Assembly: GCA_043228905.1 (NCBI GenBank)
Contig: JBHGNT010000010.1
Coordinates: 2,728,001-2,792,000 of the forward strand
Length of the DNA: 64,000 nucleotides
Direction: 5' to 3'
Source: Azolla caroliniana
Lineage: Eukaryota > Polypodiophyta
This document shows positions 41,498 through 52,897 of the stretch, one piece after another. The translations under genes were made by a program, and so were the position numbers. The notes beneath the pieces are model-generated. The model had not been told where the DNA came from and made no database searches. It worked only from the letters and a program-made list of their open reading frames with translations. How positions within the stretch are numbered: the first letter of the stretch is position 1; every line of letters starts with the position of its first letter.

Positions 41498-41968
41498 TGT
41501 TAAGAGTCTATTACTAATCAATAGACCAAATCAAGTAAAAAGGAAGAAAATAGATTGGATAGAAGAACCCGTTCCACCCGACCACCCCCGAGCTATGATC
41601 TAGACATAGCCAACCTACCACCGACGTCCCATACCGCCGGATATTAGGATGACTAATACCTTGGAAGAGATAAACACGATCGTCGAGACGAAAGCCTAGC
41701 CTGCACCACCGGTGTCTACGACAGCAGCCTTCCGACGTCATCCCTATGAGGGTAGCTAAGCCTCATATTTATACCTTTTCCTGGGCCCCTTGAATAGATG
41801 TGCCTTTCTAAAAGGCTCTCTATTCATTGGTTGTCTAAATCATGATAGTGCATGCACATATCATTCATTCTATCCAATCATTAGTCCCCTTTTTAATAAT
41901 AGTGAACATACCCTTCACTAATGTAAATATTAGTGACCTACCCTCACCAACGTTATGTGTACATAACA
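41498..41968 (-). repeat. Gypsy C 5' LTR (right in the window)
   Basis: 471 bp, identical by eye to the left copy except for one G/A. It holds the promoter for the minus-strand element. Confidence 0.95.
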
Positions 41969-42388
41969 ACTCCGACGCTTGCCGATCCGTCGGTTCTCCC
42001 ACGATGGCATCGATTTCCGCTGTGTCTGTGTCCCCTTGGCCTTCAGTCGATCCGACTCGTCCGGATCCATCTGTTGATCCGAGTCAGCTGTCTCCGACTC
42101 GTTCCAGCTCTTGTCCGAATCGGTACACTCCGTTTCGACTTCCGGCTTCAGGCCTCTCACCACATCGGACCACTTCCAAGTCTTGGCCTTCTCCATGCTT
42201 CCCTCGGCTTCTTCAGCCGGCGAACCGAAATCGATTTCTTCATTCGACTCCGCATCATGGTCAGTACCGTCGTGATGACCTCCGCACAGCATGCACTTCT
42301 CTTCCTGAGTGCACAACTCTTCTTCACAGCCGCTTGCTCCGACCTGTTCGGATGTGTCGACTTCCTTCGTCGACTCGGCTTCCTTCAT
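41969..42388 (-). other. Copia A2 additional frame between pol and the 3' LTR, 5' piece
   Basis: A 140-codon open piece starts at ATG 42388 and continues for 34 codons left of gypsy C (34755-34859) once one ACTCC copy is discounted. It is acidic: EVDTSEQVGASG, DAESNEEIDFGSPAEEAEGS, TDSDKSWNESETADSDQQMD. Residues 21-44 hold a Cys/His cluster (C21, C26, C32, C35, H38, H39, H44) that could bind metal. It matches the frame at 8679-9074 in copia A1. It is not protease, integrase, RT or RNase H. I do not recognise it; function unknown. Confidence 0.5.
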
Positions 42389-42457
42389 CTTCTTGTCTCC
42401 TCTTCTTCCGGCTCTCCTCTTACCGACGTGTTCAACAGTTTTTTGGCCTTTGCCCGT

Positions 42458-45400
42458 TTAGGTAGAGACTTTGCCCTTGTTTCTCCCCCTCAAGTGCGGC
42501 ACGTCGAGATGCTGAATACCAAGCATGTCGGTAAAGTGCTGCAACTTGTCCGATCCGAGCGGCTTGGTGAAGATGTCGGCAACTTGCCGATTCGTATGAA
42601 CATACCGTAGGTCAACTTCACCGCTCAGGACCCGCTCACGCACGAAGTGGTAGTGCACCTCGATGTGCTTTGTGCGAGCATGGAACACAAGGTTCCTGGC
42701 GAGCTGCAGGCTGCTCATGTTATCGCAGTAAATCGGGATCGGGGTCGGTACCTCGATCCGCAAGTCTCGCAGCAGTCGCTAAAGCCAGATGGCTTCACAA
42801 GTGGCAACGGTAGCGGCCCGGTACTCAGCCTCAGTGCTTGACAAAGCCACTGTGGGCTGCTTCTTGCTGCTCCACGCAACGGCTGCGCTACCTATGGAGA
42901 ACATGTATCCGGAAGTGGAGCGGTGATCAGACGCATCGCCGGCCTAGTCAGCATCTGTGTAACCGACAAGCTCTTCGGGTATACCTCGCCGGTATAGCAG
43001 TCCCCGGTCCTTAGTGTCGTTGACATACCGTAATATTCGTTGCGCGCACTGAAGGTGCTCCACGGTCGGCTTCTGCATGAACTGGCTTACCATGCCGACC
43101 GGATAGCTGATGTCGGGTCGGGTGATGGTTAAGTAGATCAGGCTTCCGACAACTTGTCGGAACCGTTTCTCATTGCAGGTCGGTCCGGAGTTGGGACGGA
43201 GCTTCTAGTTCCGGTCCAGGGGTGTGGAGACAGGTCGGCAATCCGTCATGCCGAATTTATACATCATATTAAGCACGTAATGTCGTTGTGAGAGCAATAT
43301 GCCGTCGGGGGTCCGGATCACTTTGATCCCAAGAAAATAATGAAGGTTCCCCAGGTCCTTCATTTTGAATGCGTCCGACAACTGGGACTTGACGCGGTTG
43401 ATTTCGGGAAGACCCGGTCCGGTGATGACTAAATCATCCACATACAAGAGTATACATACCGGACCGTCAGAGCCTTGCCGGATGAACAATGAAGAGTCCG
43501 ACTTAGAGACAGCAAACCCCAGCTTACGCAACCGGTGTGTGATCTTCGCGTTCCAAGCTCGGGGGGCTTGCTTCAAGCCGTAAAGCGACTTCTTCAGTCG
43601 GCATACCGCCAATTTGTTCATCTCCGATTGAAACCCGGGGGGCTGAGTCATAAAGACTTCTTCTTCAAGCTCTCCTTGAAGGAAGGCGTTTTTCACATCC
43701 ATCTAGTGAAGATGCCACCCCCTTGCCGCAACAACCGCCAATACCACACGAACCGTCGTCATCTTCGCCACAGGAGCGAAGGTCTCGTCGTAGTCTATTC
43801 CGTGGGTCTGCGCGTATCCCTTCGCCACTAACCGGGCTTTGTACCAATTAACAGAACCGTCGGCGTTGTACTTGACCTTGTACACCCACTTCCATCCGAT
43901 CGATTTACAGTGACGGGGAGGATCAACTAGGTTCCAAGTTTCGTTGGCATCGAGTGCTCGCATTTCTTCGTTCATTGTGGCACGCCAATTTGCGTCCTTT
44001 GCCGCTTCTGCGTAGCTCTCCGGCTCACGCACTTCTGTCACCTTAGTCATGTACGCATAATGATGCGCCATGTATTCATTGTACCCGTACCGCACGACGG
44101 GATCCTTTTGACGGGTTGATCAACGCAACGCACTGTCACCTGATTTGAGGCCCTTCTCGGCTAGTTTGGTCTTCGTTGCCAAAGATCCGCCTTTCTCCTT
44201 TCCGGAGTCGGATACGCACCGATCCGACTCATCGTTGCCGGTTTCGAATTCCGGCATCTTCCTCTTCCCCTTCTCTTTGCGCGTGAACCGTTTCCTCGGT
44301 TCCTTGCGTGGGGAGAGCACGGTAGAGTCTCCACCACTTGCCGTCTCTTCATCCGACTGGTCCAACCGACTCAGTCGCTTGTTCGGTCCACTCAACCGTA
44401 ACGATTCCGAACTCTCATCTTGAGTCCCGGCTTCATCATCCTCTGACAGGGCTGATTCAGGCTCATTGGCCTGATCTTCCGACATTGGGTCGGGATCGGA
44501 AGTCGGAGTCGGTACGGAGTACCAGGATGCCGATTCATCGAACTCGACATCCCGGCTAACTCGGACTTCCTTCGTCTGGGGATTATAACACTTATATCCC
44601 TTTTGCTCTTGAGCATAGCTGACTAGGATGCATTTTTCCGATTTTGCATCCAGCTTTCTCCGCTTCTGATCCAGTACATGCACGTACACTATGCTGCCGA
44701 ATATCCGAAGGTGTCTTAAGTTCGGCTTGCGCTCGAAATACAGCTCATGAGCTGACACCTTGTCACCAATGCGGTTTTGTATGTAGATGGCCGTCTGGAC
44801 CGCCTCTGCCCAGTAGAACCGGGGCATGCTCTTCTCCTCCAGCATTGTCCTTGCCGCTTCGACGAGTGTCTGGTTCTTCCTTTCGGCCACACCGTTTTGC
44901 TCCGGTGTGTATCTGCAGCTGAACTCTCGCTGAATTCCCTTATGCTGCAGATAACTAGTGAATTGGCCGGAAAAATATTCCTTTCCGCCATCCGACCGAA
45001 GGCACTTGATTTTCCTCTCTGATTCCCGTTCCACCATCTTCTGGAGGCTCCGGAAACAGTCGAAGACTTCGCTCTTCCGCTCAACAAGGTAGATCCAAGT
45101 ATGTCGAGTATAGTCGTCGATGAAGGAGACGAAGTATCGACTCCCGCCAAGGCTTACACTTTGTGCCAGTCCCCACACATCCGAATGGATGAGATCGACC
45201 TTGTTACGGCTCCGGTTCCGTTCGGTGGGGAATGGAAGCCGATGTTGCTTCCCAAGTTGGCAGGCTTCACAAATTTCGGCTCTCCGGCCGCTGAACTTCG
45301 GCAAACCGAAAACGACTTGTTTCGTTTGCAGGTCTTGAAGCCTCCGGTAGTTGACGTGGCCTATCCGCTTGTGCCACAGGTCGATGTCCGACTCGACCTT

Positions 45401-45835
45401 CTGTTGTTTCGTGAACAGAGCGGTGCCAAAGTCATTGGTGTTGAGGATAAACATCCTCCCGTCTTTGCGCCCTTGCGCAATGACTTCGCCCTCATCCTCA
45501 ATGAAGCACCCGAGGTGCGTAAACCGCACCTGCATCCCCTGGTCGACAATCTGATCGACGGACACCAGGTTCTTCATGATTGTCGGAACGTGTAATACGT
45601 TCATCAGCTTCCCTTTCTGTCTGACGTGGCTTAGAGGGACTTCTCCGACATGCACAATTCGATGAGGAGTGTCGTCTCCGGTTTCGACTACTCCTAGTTG
45701 ATCCGGTTTCTCTAGAAAGGAGAACCACTCTTTGTGGCTCGTCATGTGGTTCGACGCGCCGGAATCAACATACCACACTTCCTCCTTTTTGGAAGTGGTC
45801 TTCTTCATTGAGTTTTCCTTGTGATTCATCACCAA
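42458..45835 (-). pseudogene. Copia A2 Pol, nearly complete with about five stops
   Basis: A 571-codon open frame (45835-44120) has protease VWYVDSGASNHMTSHKEWF, the pre-integrase finger LWHKRIGHVNYRRLQ...CEACQLGKQH, the integrase with LIHSDVWG, FIDDYTRHTWIYL, LRSDGGKEYFSGQF and EQNGVAERKN (D,D,E present), then FGSIVYVHV and an acidic linker. After a TGA (about 44117), RT continues at 44095-43703 and 43702-43205 ([49 protein letters not shown]). RNase H ends at 42458 (ADIFTKPLG). Stops at about 43703, 43207, 42944 and 42780 are TAG. Copia pol makes cDNA and integrates it. Confidence 0.88.
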
Positions 45836-46791
45836 GGTTGGCCCCTTACCGGCCTTTCCAGTTCTGGATCCTCCTGATCCATTTGCGTAGTGCGAGTTTT
45901 GCCGGCCATCCTTACCAGTCTTGGCGGATCCGGATTTGTCCGAATCGGCACGCTTTCTCCAACACTCGCTTTCCCTGTGGCCTTTTTTGCCACAGTACCA
46001 GCATTCCGTAGCGGATTTGTCTTGCCGGCCTCCTGCACCGCCTTGACTCCCCCTGCTTGTGGAAGTCCCGGAACTGCTGTCGGCACGCTCATAGTGCCTC
46101 CGTTCCTACTCTTGCCGGCCGCCTCCATTGCGTGCCGACCCACCTCTTCCACCACGCCCACGGAGCCGATCCGTTCCCGTGTACAACATTCAGCTGTCCG
46201 GGGATGCACTGGTAGATGCACCGGCGTGGTTCTCCTCTACAAGGAGCATCGTCTGTAAGTCGAAGAATGAGGGGGTATTCTCCCTTGTACACACCGCAAT
46301 CCGGAACGCTCCGAACTTGGACGCTAGGCCTCCGAGACATACCTGCACCATCTCGTCTTCCTCTACGGTAACATTGATAGAGGCGAGGAGTCGCAGATCT
46401 CCTTTATCCGGCCCGTGTAGTCTGCCACGGACATGTTCTTCTGTCGAACATTGCTCAACTCCTGTCTGAGTTGCAGCTTCCGGGCAATGGTGCTTGCGGC
46501 GAAAACCTTTTTCAGGTTCCCCCAAGCATCCTTCGGTGTCTTGGCGTCACGGATGTGGCTGAGCAGCTGATCGCCGACACTGGACGCGAAGCAGTACATC
46601 ACCCTGCTTGCCGCCTGTTCCCATACCGGGAAGTCCTTGTGTGTCGTGTCTAGCGCCGCATCATTCGCTCCTTCGACATAACTCCAGTACCCGTGTCCAA
46701 GCAGGTACTGGTGCATCTTGTAAGACCAGGATGCGTAGTTGCTCCTGTCGAGCTTCTCCACCGGGAGCGACGTAGCCATGCCTCTATCCAT
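45836..46791 (-). pseudogene. Copia A2 Gag, one frameshift
   Basis: It starts at ATG 46791 (MDRGMATSLPVEKLDRSNY), with the capsid region SWSYKMHQYLLGHGYWSYVE and KLQLRQELSNVRQKNMSVAD. The frame shifts near 46385 (one base lost after ICDS) and resumes with SINVTVEEDEMVQVCLGGLA (46400-). The CCHC knuckle CWYCGKKGHRESEC is at about 45965-46006, followed by TGG where copia A1 has its TAG stop, so Gag runs into Pol in this copy. Confidence 0.85.
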
Positions 46792-46885
46792 GTCTTCTAC
46801 TGTGTCTGTTTTCGACCTGTTAGGGTTTTCTTCTCAAGAGTAAATGTCTGCAGCAGAGGTTCTCAACCCTCGCGCTCTGATACCA

Positions 46886-47302
46886 TGTAAACGTAAGTGT
46901 TTGCGGAAGCGTAAAACAGAGAACAACACACACACACACACACACACACAGTGAGCGAGAGAGACAGAGAGAGCATAACACAATTTCAAAATTATATCAA
47001 GACTCTGTACACACACTGTGCTAAGTAGCACTATTTATACAAGTCCTTTTGGGACTGACAGAAGTACCATGTACTTCAATGCTCACACGAGCATCTGACA
47101 CTTACTACGAGACTATAGCTACCTAGTAGTCTATCCTATACTAGGCTTCCGATTGGACTTCCAGTTACGGATTGCACCCGGCCTCCACTGCTTGCCGGTT
47201 CGGTTGCTCACCATAATACTGATTCGTTTCGCCCGATCCGTCTCGCTTACCGGCTCCGGCTTATTCAGCAGATCCGGCTCCGGTTGAGCTTGCCGCTCAA
47301 CA
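46886..47302 (-). repeat. Copia A2 5' LTR (right in the window)
   Basis: 417 bp, with the same ends as 34237-34649, six substitutions and a longer CA run (about 46926-46950). The primer site abuts it at 46874-46885. Confidence 0.92.
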
Positions 47303-47900
47303 CAAATTTTAATTTCCTCCATTATGGATTAGTTTAATCCCATTTATGAGTCGATCTTCTTAGAAACCTTGCTTGATAGCATGATCCATGATAGTTGTTA
47401 TCCATTGATGAGTTTTTGGTCTTGTCCATTTCAAGAACTTACTTGCCATTAAAGTTGCAACCATTACTTTGCCATTAGAAATATTTTTTGCCCCTCTATT
47501 AACATATTCGATAGATACACATGCCGTATATGGTTTTGCAATACTCAATGTCATAGACATTATACCATTATACATATAAAGCTTAGTATGTATTGTTCCA
47601 TCTCTTTTGAATCAGTGAATTTGCCAATCATATCTTCATTTTTGCCCTTGAGTTTCTCCATGCTAACTTTGGTTGGAGTTTAAACATTTGTGTTTTCTTC
47701 TTCACTTGCATTCGATAGTATTGCCTCTTCTCCCTCCTCACCATTCTTCGATATTGATACAATGTTAAGGCTTTCCCATTTTTATTTTTGCAAGCTTGAA
47801 AAATTTGAGACGAACCTTGCATTCTTCATCAAACACATTGCATGGGAAAGTACGCATCTAATGTCCACCTACATGTGCACTAAAATATTTATACCCTACC
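47303..47900 (-). pseudogene. LINE fragment, upstream part (right side of the copia A2 insertion)
   Basis: Minus-strand pieces continue the LINE in the expected order: 47822-47628 has YRRMVRREKRQYYRMQVKKK (the basic linker between endonuclease and RT) and 47575-47360 has TLMASKFLKWTRPKTHQW and MDHAIKQGF. Immediately next to the insertion it reads D-GIKLIHNGGN, the stretch that precedes SNYRTIMV on the other side (34236 and left). All frames are broken. Beyond 47900 the LINE cannot be followed. Confidence 0.55.
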
Positions 47901-48299
47901 TTGAGATTGACATCCTTCAACTTCTCCTATCGGGTGTTGAAGCATCATTTCCCTCTCATTACAAGCATGCACATACTTCATTTTGCAAATTTATCATTGT
48001 TTCTTGTAAAGTCATACACATGGTTGCAATTCTTTCAATGCACAAGGAACATGAGCTTCCATCGAAATGTTCCAGCACCTCTTCAACAACCTTTGATGCC
48101 CTTCCAGCCATTTTGGATGCTATATCAAATATTTATAAGCAATATATGACCCATTGGTGTCCCAATTTTACACTTGCCTTGTTATATATATTTTGCTTTC
48201 TTATGATGATTTTCAACCCGAGGCACTTGTGGGGAGAGCCTTTGAGGTCTTATTAATTTAGACATGCATATATGCAATGATTCCAAAAACTTTGAAATG

Positions 48300-50700
48300 G
48301 TATTGATATGACTTCCTCTGATAATAATGCTTGTGTGGAGTCACATTGGGTATTAAGTAGGACATTAACTCATCTAGTAGACAATTGTGGCCACCGCTTT
48401 CACCCAATATGAATGTTGCATATTCTTTTTGTTGATCATGGTGTGGGCAACTTCAATGATATGTTGATTCTTTCACTTTATTAATCCATTTAATTGCAAT
48501 GTGTATCAACATGTGAATTGTTAGCATAATCCTATTTACTAGAGGCATGTCACATATTCATGAGAGAAGTATTCTCATTAGCTGTCATCAAAAGAGTATA
48601 TGAATCACGTTTCCTAGTTGTTTTTTTACCCAAGAGAGTTTTGAAGTTGTGGAAGTGCATAAATAAATTTCCCTTTGCAAACATTAGGTATACCAATGTG
48701 TTCTAAGAGAAATCATTGATGAACGTGATAGTACCTACGTTGATAGTACCTACGTCCACCAAGTGTGTCATTTGCACGTGTCTAGGAGTCTATTCTTTAC
48801 ACTCTACTTTAGAAATATGTGGCAATGTCGCTTCCAAATTGGCATGCTTCACACACACCTTTGTCTATCCTCCTTTGAACTTTGGGAGTTGCTCATGACT
48901 CTTCGAGATTGACTTGACTATAACTTCTTTTTTTCAAAACAAAATATCCTTCCATTAGTTTAAAAAAAACTTCTCAGCTACAACATACAAAATAGATGGA
49001 AAGGAAATGACTATCCTTCCCAAGCCCGACTTGTGTAAGACAACGGCTAGCCATGGATCCTTCGTTTAACTGAGCTGGGGAAACAAATTTATATACATCT
49101 GAAGTAGAGGAAAACAAGCAACAAAATGGGGAGAAAACTTCCAGATTATCCTGCAATCTATCAATCGAAAGATAGGAATGCAACTCCAAAGCTTCTTAAA
49201 AGTTATTTTTTGTAGCAATCCATAATCCATATGTGTAGGAATATTATCATTTTCAGCTTTGAATGAACTCATCAATTCTGACGAAACAGAAGTAATGGTT
49301 TCTTGGACCAACATTATTTGAGCCTAAAACATCGGCACACACTATGCTTTCCGTAGAGATTGTGCAACTATTAGAGCCAATCTATCCCACAACTCCTCCA
49401 TCCATCTCAAAATCTAATTTCATTTCAGTATGTACTACCAATTCTCTCAAAATGTCATCATATTAGGTAAGAGGAGGCCTTGCACAAACATTTGAGGATA
49501 GAGTTGTATAACATCCTCATTCTTAGACTTGACCATACATTTTGTAAGCCAATGTGTTCGATTTATTTATTTTATAACTCAATGTCGATACCCCTTTGCC
49601 CAAGTTTGCCAAGCATCTTAGATTTTACCATTGTGTCATTGAGAATAAAGATCCACTCTTCTTTTCTTCCAAATGCGACCAACCACCATTTGTCCTTGAC
49701 CTAGGTCCTAAAATTACCCCTTTTATTGAAGCGAACTTGAACTAGATTTCTGTGATCGTGGGACCCTCGTGGGAACATACAAGACATTCTTGATACACTT
49801 CCAATGTTCATTGTTGTTGTTGTCAAATGGGATATCTTTGATGTGCTAAATCGAATGTGTGGTATCATCACCCATCTCCACAGTCAAGTTGCTCAAGTGC
49901 TTGTAGATAATGGAACTCATCATTGTGATTGGACACAATTGGGTTCACGAACCACATGCCATCATAATCATCATTATGAGAGTTGGTGGCATAAATAGTG
50001 ACATTACTTTTCTAATTCTTATGAGAATCCATCATGATGTGACTAATCTTTTTGCAATATCATCATTTTGGTTTGTTTTGGCAGTTCTCTCCGATGTCTA
50101 AACACTTGCTTCTTATAGATTTCCTCTTACAATCCCACTCTCATATCATAATTGGGAGTTCACATGTTGTCCTCCTTTATTGTGTTACCCATTTTTCTTC
50201 TTCTCCTTTAGCTACAACCATCCGTGCCAAGGCTACCAAGGCAAATATCCATTGAATCCACCTCCATGATCCTCACATCGACTGAGACCAATGAATCATA
50301 CAATGACTTGATTTTTAAGATGTCTTCATTGACCTACGTCCCTTTTGTTGAATGTCATCCAAATCTAGATGCAATTGAAGCTTGTGAGTGTTTGTCAATG
50401 GCAAAGGTCATACTTAGATTTTCCCGTATTTCTTTGGCATCTTCACATCCCTCGAATATCCAAGGATGTGGTTTTGTATATATGTTGTGAGGCAATAAAT
50501 GGCATGTCTCACTTTTAGTTGTCATCCCAAACAGTTGTTGTCAACTATATTAAGCATCTTTTTGAGTTTTCTTTTGAAATACTCCTAATATCCTTGTTCG
50601 ACAATGTATTGGTACATCTTCTATTTCCATGATATGAAGTTATTGCGATCAGACTCACTCTCGAATACCAAAAGAAAAATTAAGGAGCTTGATGTTAGTT
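48300..50700 (-). pseudogene. Copia E: heavily decayed copia gag/protease/integrase remnant
   Basis: Right to left on the minus strand: about 50420-50200 has Gag-like MTFAIDKHSQA...LYDSLVSVDVRI; about 49990-49890 has a protease relic MWFVNPIVSNHND (from xWFxDSGASNHMT); about 49870-49760 has CGDGDDTTHSI and CIKNVLYVPTRVP (the LYVPxxxxNLxSV block); about 48890-48840 has LPKFKG and CVKHANLE (pre-integrase finger); about 48760-48630 has MTHLVDVGTI...TFINDFSxNTLVYLM (integrase). LTRs are not recognisable. A 17-bp repeat (GATAGTACCTACGT) is doubled at 48727-48752. Confidence 0.55.
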
Positions 50701-52301
50701 CTCGCACAATAGAATATAAATCTATGTCTAGTATGTGTATGTGAGAGAGACATCAACACAAGTATACCAAAGACAAGTGTGTATAATAGTAGGAAATAAA
50801 AATATACAACAAAACGACTACTTTACAAGAGTGGAGAAGGTTGATTTAAAGTTTAAACAAACATTACCTTCTCACTTATCAATACTTTGTAACTACTATA
50901 TTATTTGTCATTATAGATTTGGGTAGGATATACAATTTCTTTTACATTAACCACATCTAATAAGGGAGTTATGAACCACAAGAAATTGAACTTCTCAACA
51001 ATATGTGACATTTGCTTTATAATGCCTCAATAAATTCCTCAATGAATGATTTCTTTTGGAACACTAATGTATGAAACATTGGGAGAGATGTGGTTGCTTG
51101 TGTTTGATGCACTAAATATGTTGCCCAAACGACAAAAGCATCTCCTTCCCGAACCAAGTTAACTAAACTCACCCATACATGTTAGAGCCTATCCTCTCTA
51201 TAACATGTACAATTGCTTCCACGAGACTTATCTCACAATCTCTTAAATGTGAGATATGGCATAGGGACATCACCAAGGAGACTAATCAATTATGCATTAT
51301 TTTTTGCCAAATAGAGTCACGGGTCTGTGATGATGACATAACCCCCTTTTAACCGAATAGATTCACGAGTCCCCCATATTATTGATTATGCTATACTTCA
51401 TGGTCCACTGTTGATCATGATTTAAGCTTGTCTTACCTATATTTTCAACATTTATATATCCCTATTTGTTTTAAATTTGTCTATCAATAGAACATGCACT
51501 TTAGTATCTACATTCATTGTACCATTCTTGAACATTGAGGGTCACTTATTAATTCCCCACATGAAATATGAAAATGTTTCACTTTGGTCTCATAGTTCAT
51601 ACTAGAATTTTGAGGAAAAATAATTGCAAAGTGGATAAGTGCTTATTGGATGGTTCATTTTATAGTCATTACTTGCACAACACAATGTGATGCAATGCCT
51701 CTTATTTGTGAGTGTATTGATGAATTCTAAATTACCAAATAAGATAGGGGGATGCATGGAGAAGATTAATATTAAATCATAGAAAAACTTTGTCGATATT
51801 TGTAATTTTCCATACTTTTAGAATGCGACGTGGTCCTTATCACCCCCTATGAAACCGTAACTTTTTTCTTGGGACTATTCGGGATTTTTTCAAAGTACTC
51901 CAGGATATATTTTCAAAAAATGAAACATCTTGTGGTTTTGCGATTGAGGCACAAAAGGTTCTCTCTCGCATACGATCTTCCAGAAGAAAGGGGATTGGAT
52001 GTAACACAAGGTTTTCTTTACAAACGGGATGGTCCGAAAGAAAGACTAGAAGGCAGGGGGGACAGTAAAAGCTTAGCAACAAAAATACCGTCAATGAAAG
52101 GCACGTGACACCAAGCGTATGCACATGGACACAGACAAACACACACACACGTTGTTGTTAGGGACCCACCTTTGGAAGAGAGAGAAAGAGAGAGAGAGAG
52201 AGATGAACATGTGCTATGGAAAGGAGTAAAAGAAAAGAAAGTATTGAAGAAAAGAAGGCATGGCATATGTTGACTTTTGGTGTTCTATTCTTCGTTGACT
52301 A
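50701..52301. other. No gene seen; NRT2 upstream region
   Basis: AT-rich with scattered short frames. 51830-52108 is open on the plus strand but has no family resemblance. CA and GA microsatellites lie at 52139-52150 and 52180-52202. The last part is probably distal promoter of the nitrate transporter gene. Confidence 0.4.
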
Positions 52302-52311
52302 ATGGGTCATC

Positions 52312-52312
<1 letters not shown>

Positions 52313-52392
<80 letters not shown>
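52313..52392. repeat. Compound (GT)n(CT)n microsatellite about 0.5 kb upstream of NRT2
   Basis: About 25 GT units are followed by about 14 CT units, read directly. It lies 505-585 bp before the NRT2 start codon, in the probable promoter. Confidence 0.95.
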
Positions 52393-52396
<4 letters not shown>

Positions 52397-52897
52397 TTTT
52401 TATACAAATGGTAAGGCCACATACCACAAATTCATTCATTCCTTCATCTTCTTCATAGCTCTATTGAGGTTAGTGCTCAATATTATCAACTAGTGCTCAA
52501 TCATATGGACTCTTCCCTTCTTTATACATATGTACTTTGGTTTGCTTGATTTTGACATGACACTTCATTGGGCAGCTTCCATCACTAATCAGTGCCATAT
52601 GTTTCTTAAATTTTATATTTAAGTGGATTTGCCTTGCCTGAATCATGTATTTTAATTTTACACAATTCACCAGTAAATCGAATCTCGAGCGTCCGCATAA
52701 TCATTCATTAGCTTGACCTAAGATATTTATTTGCTGAGTAAATTTCATGAGAAAACATACAGATTCAAATTTGTGGTTTACTTATAGGCAATTTTAATAT
52801 ATATAGGGAACTTAACTTCTTAATTGTGATGAATTAGGACTAAATGGCGTCATGGTACATGGCTATGAACTGAGCTAATTCGATCAGAGGGACGGTG

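Larger units (their letters stand above)
34865..41968 (-). mobile_element. Gypsy C: full-length, very young chromodomain Ty3/gypsy retrotransposon
   Basis: 7104 bp. It has 471-bp LTRs at 34865-35335 and 41498-41968 and target duplication ACTCC at 34860-34864 and 41969-41973. The exact minus-strand tRNA-Met primer site is at 41485-41496, one base from the LTR. By direct reading the two LTRs differ at one position (A at 35150 vs G in the other copy, in CCTAGGCCCC/CCTGGGCCCC). Gag-pol is a single open frame of 1467 codons. Everything structural needed for retrotransposition is present except one catalytic residue of integrase (see the gag-pol entry). Confidence 0.97.
34237..47302 (-). mobile_element. 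Copia A2: Ty1/copia retrotransposon in a LINE, itself split by gypsy C
   Basis: LTRs are at 34237-34649 and 46886-47302, with the target duplication CAAAT at 34232-34236 and 47303-47307. An exact tRNA-Met primer site (complement of GCTCTGATACCA, 46874-46885) sits next to the right LTR. Without gypsy C and its duplicated ACTCC the element is 5957 bp. Gag, protease, integrase, RT and RNase H are nearly complete, with about five stops and a Gag frameshift. LTRs differ at about six positions plus a CA microsatellite, so it is younger than its relative copia A1. It carries the same extra frame after pol. Confidence 0.95.

Noticed and set aside
41514-41741. 75-codon minus-strand frame repeated at 34881-35108
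   Set aside because: It appears twice only because it lies within the two identical LTRs of gypsy C; no protein evidence.
34865-41968. Endogenous pararetrovirus instead of a gypsy retrotransposon
   Set aside because: LTRs, target duplication, integrase and chromodomain are all present and no movement-protein motif is seen; pararetroviruses lack LTRs and integrase.
41842-42610. Long plus-strand frames of 207 and 225 codons
   Set aside because: They are antisense to the copia A2 RNase H end and extra frame and run into the gypsy C LTR; the Pro/Ser/Arg/Leu-rich peptides are typical of a reverse reading of acidic codons.
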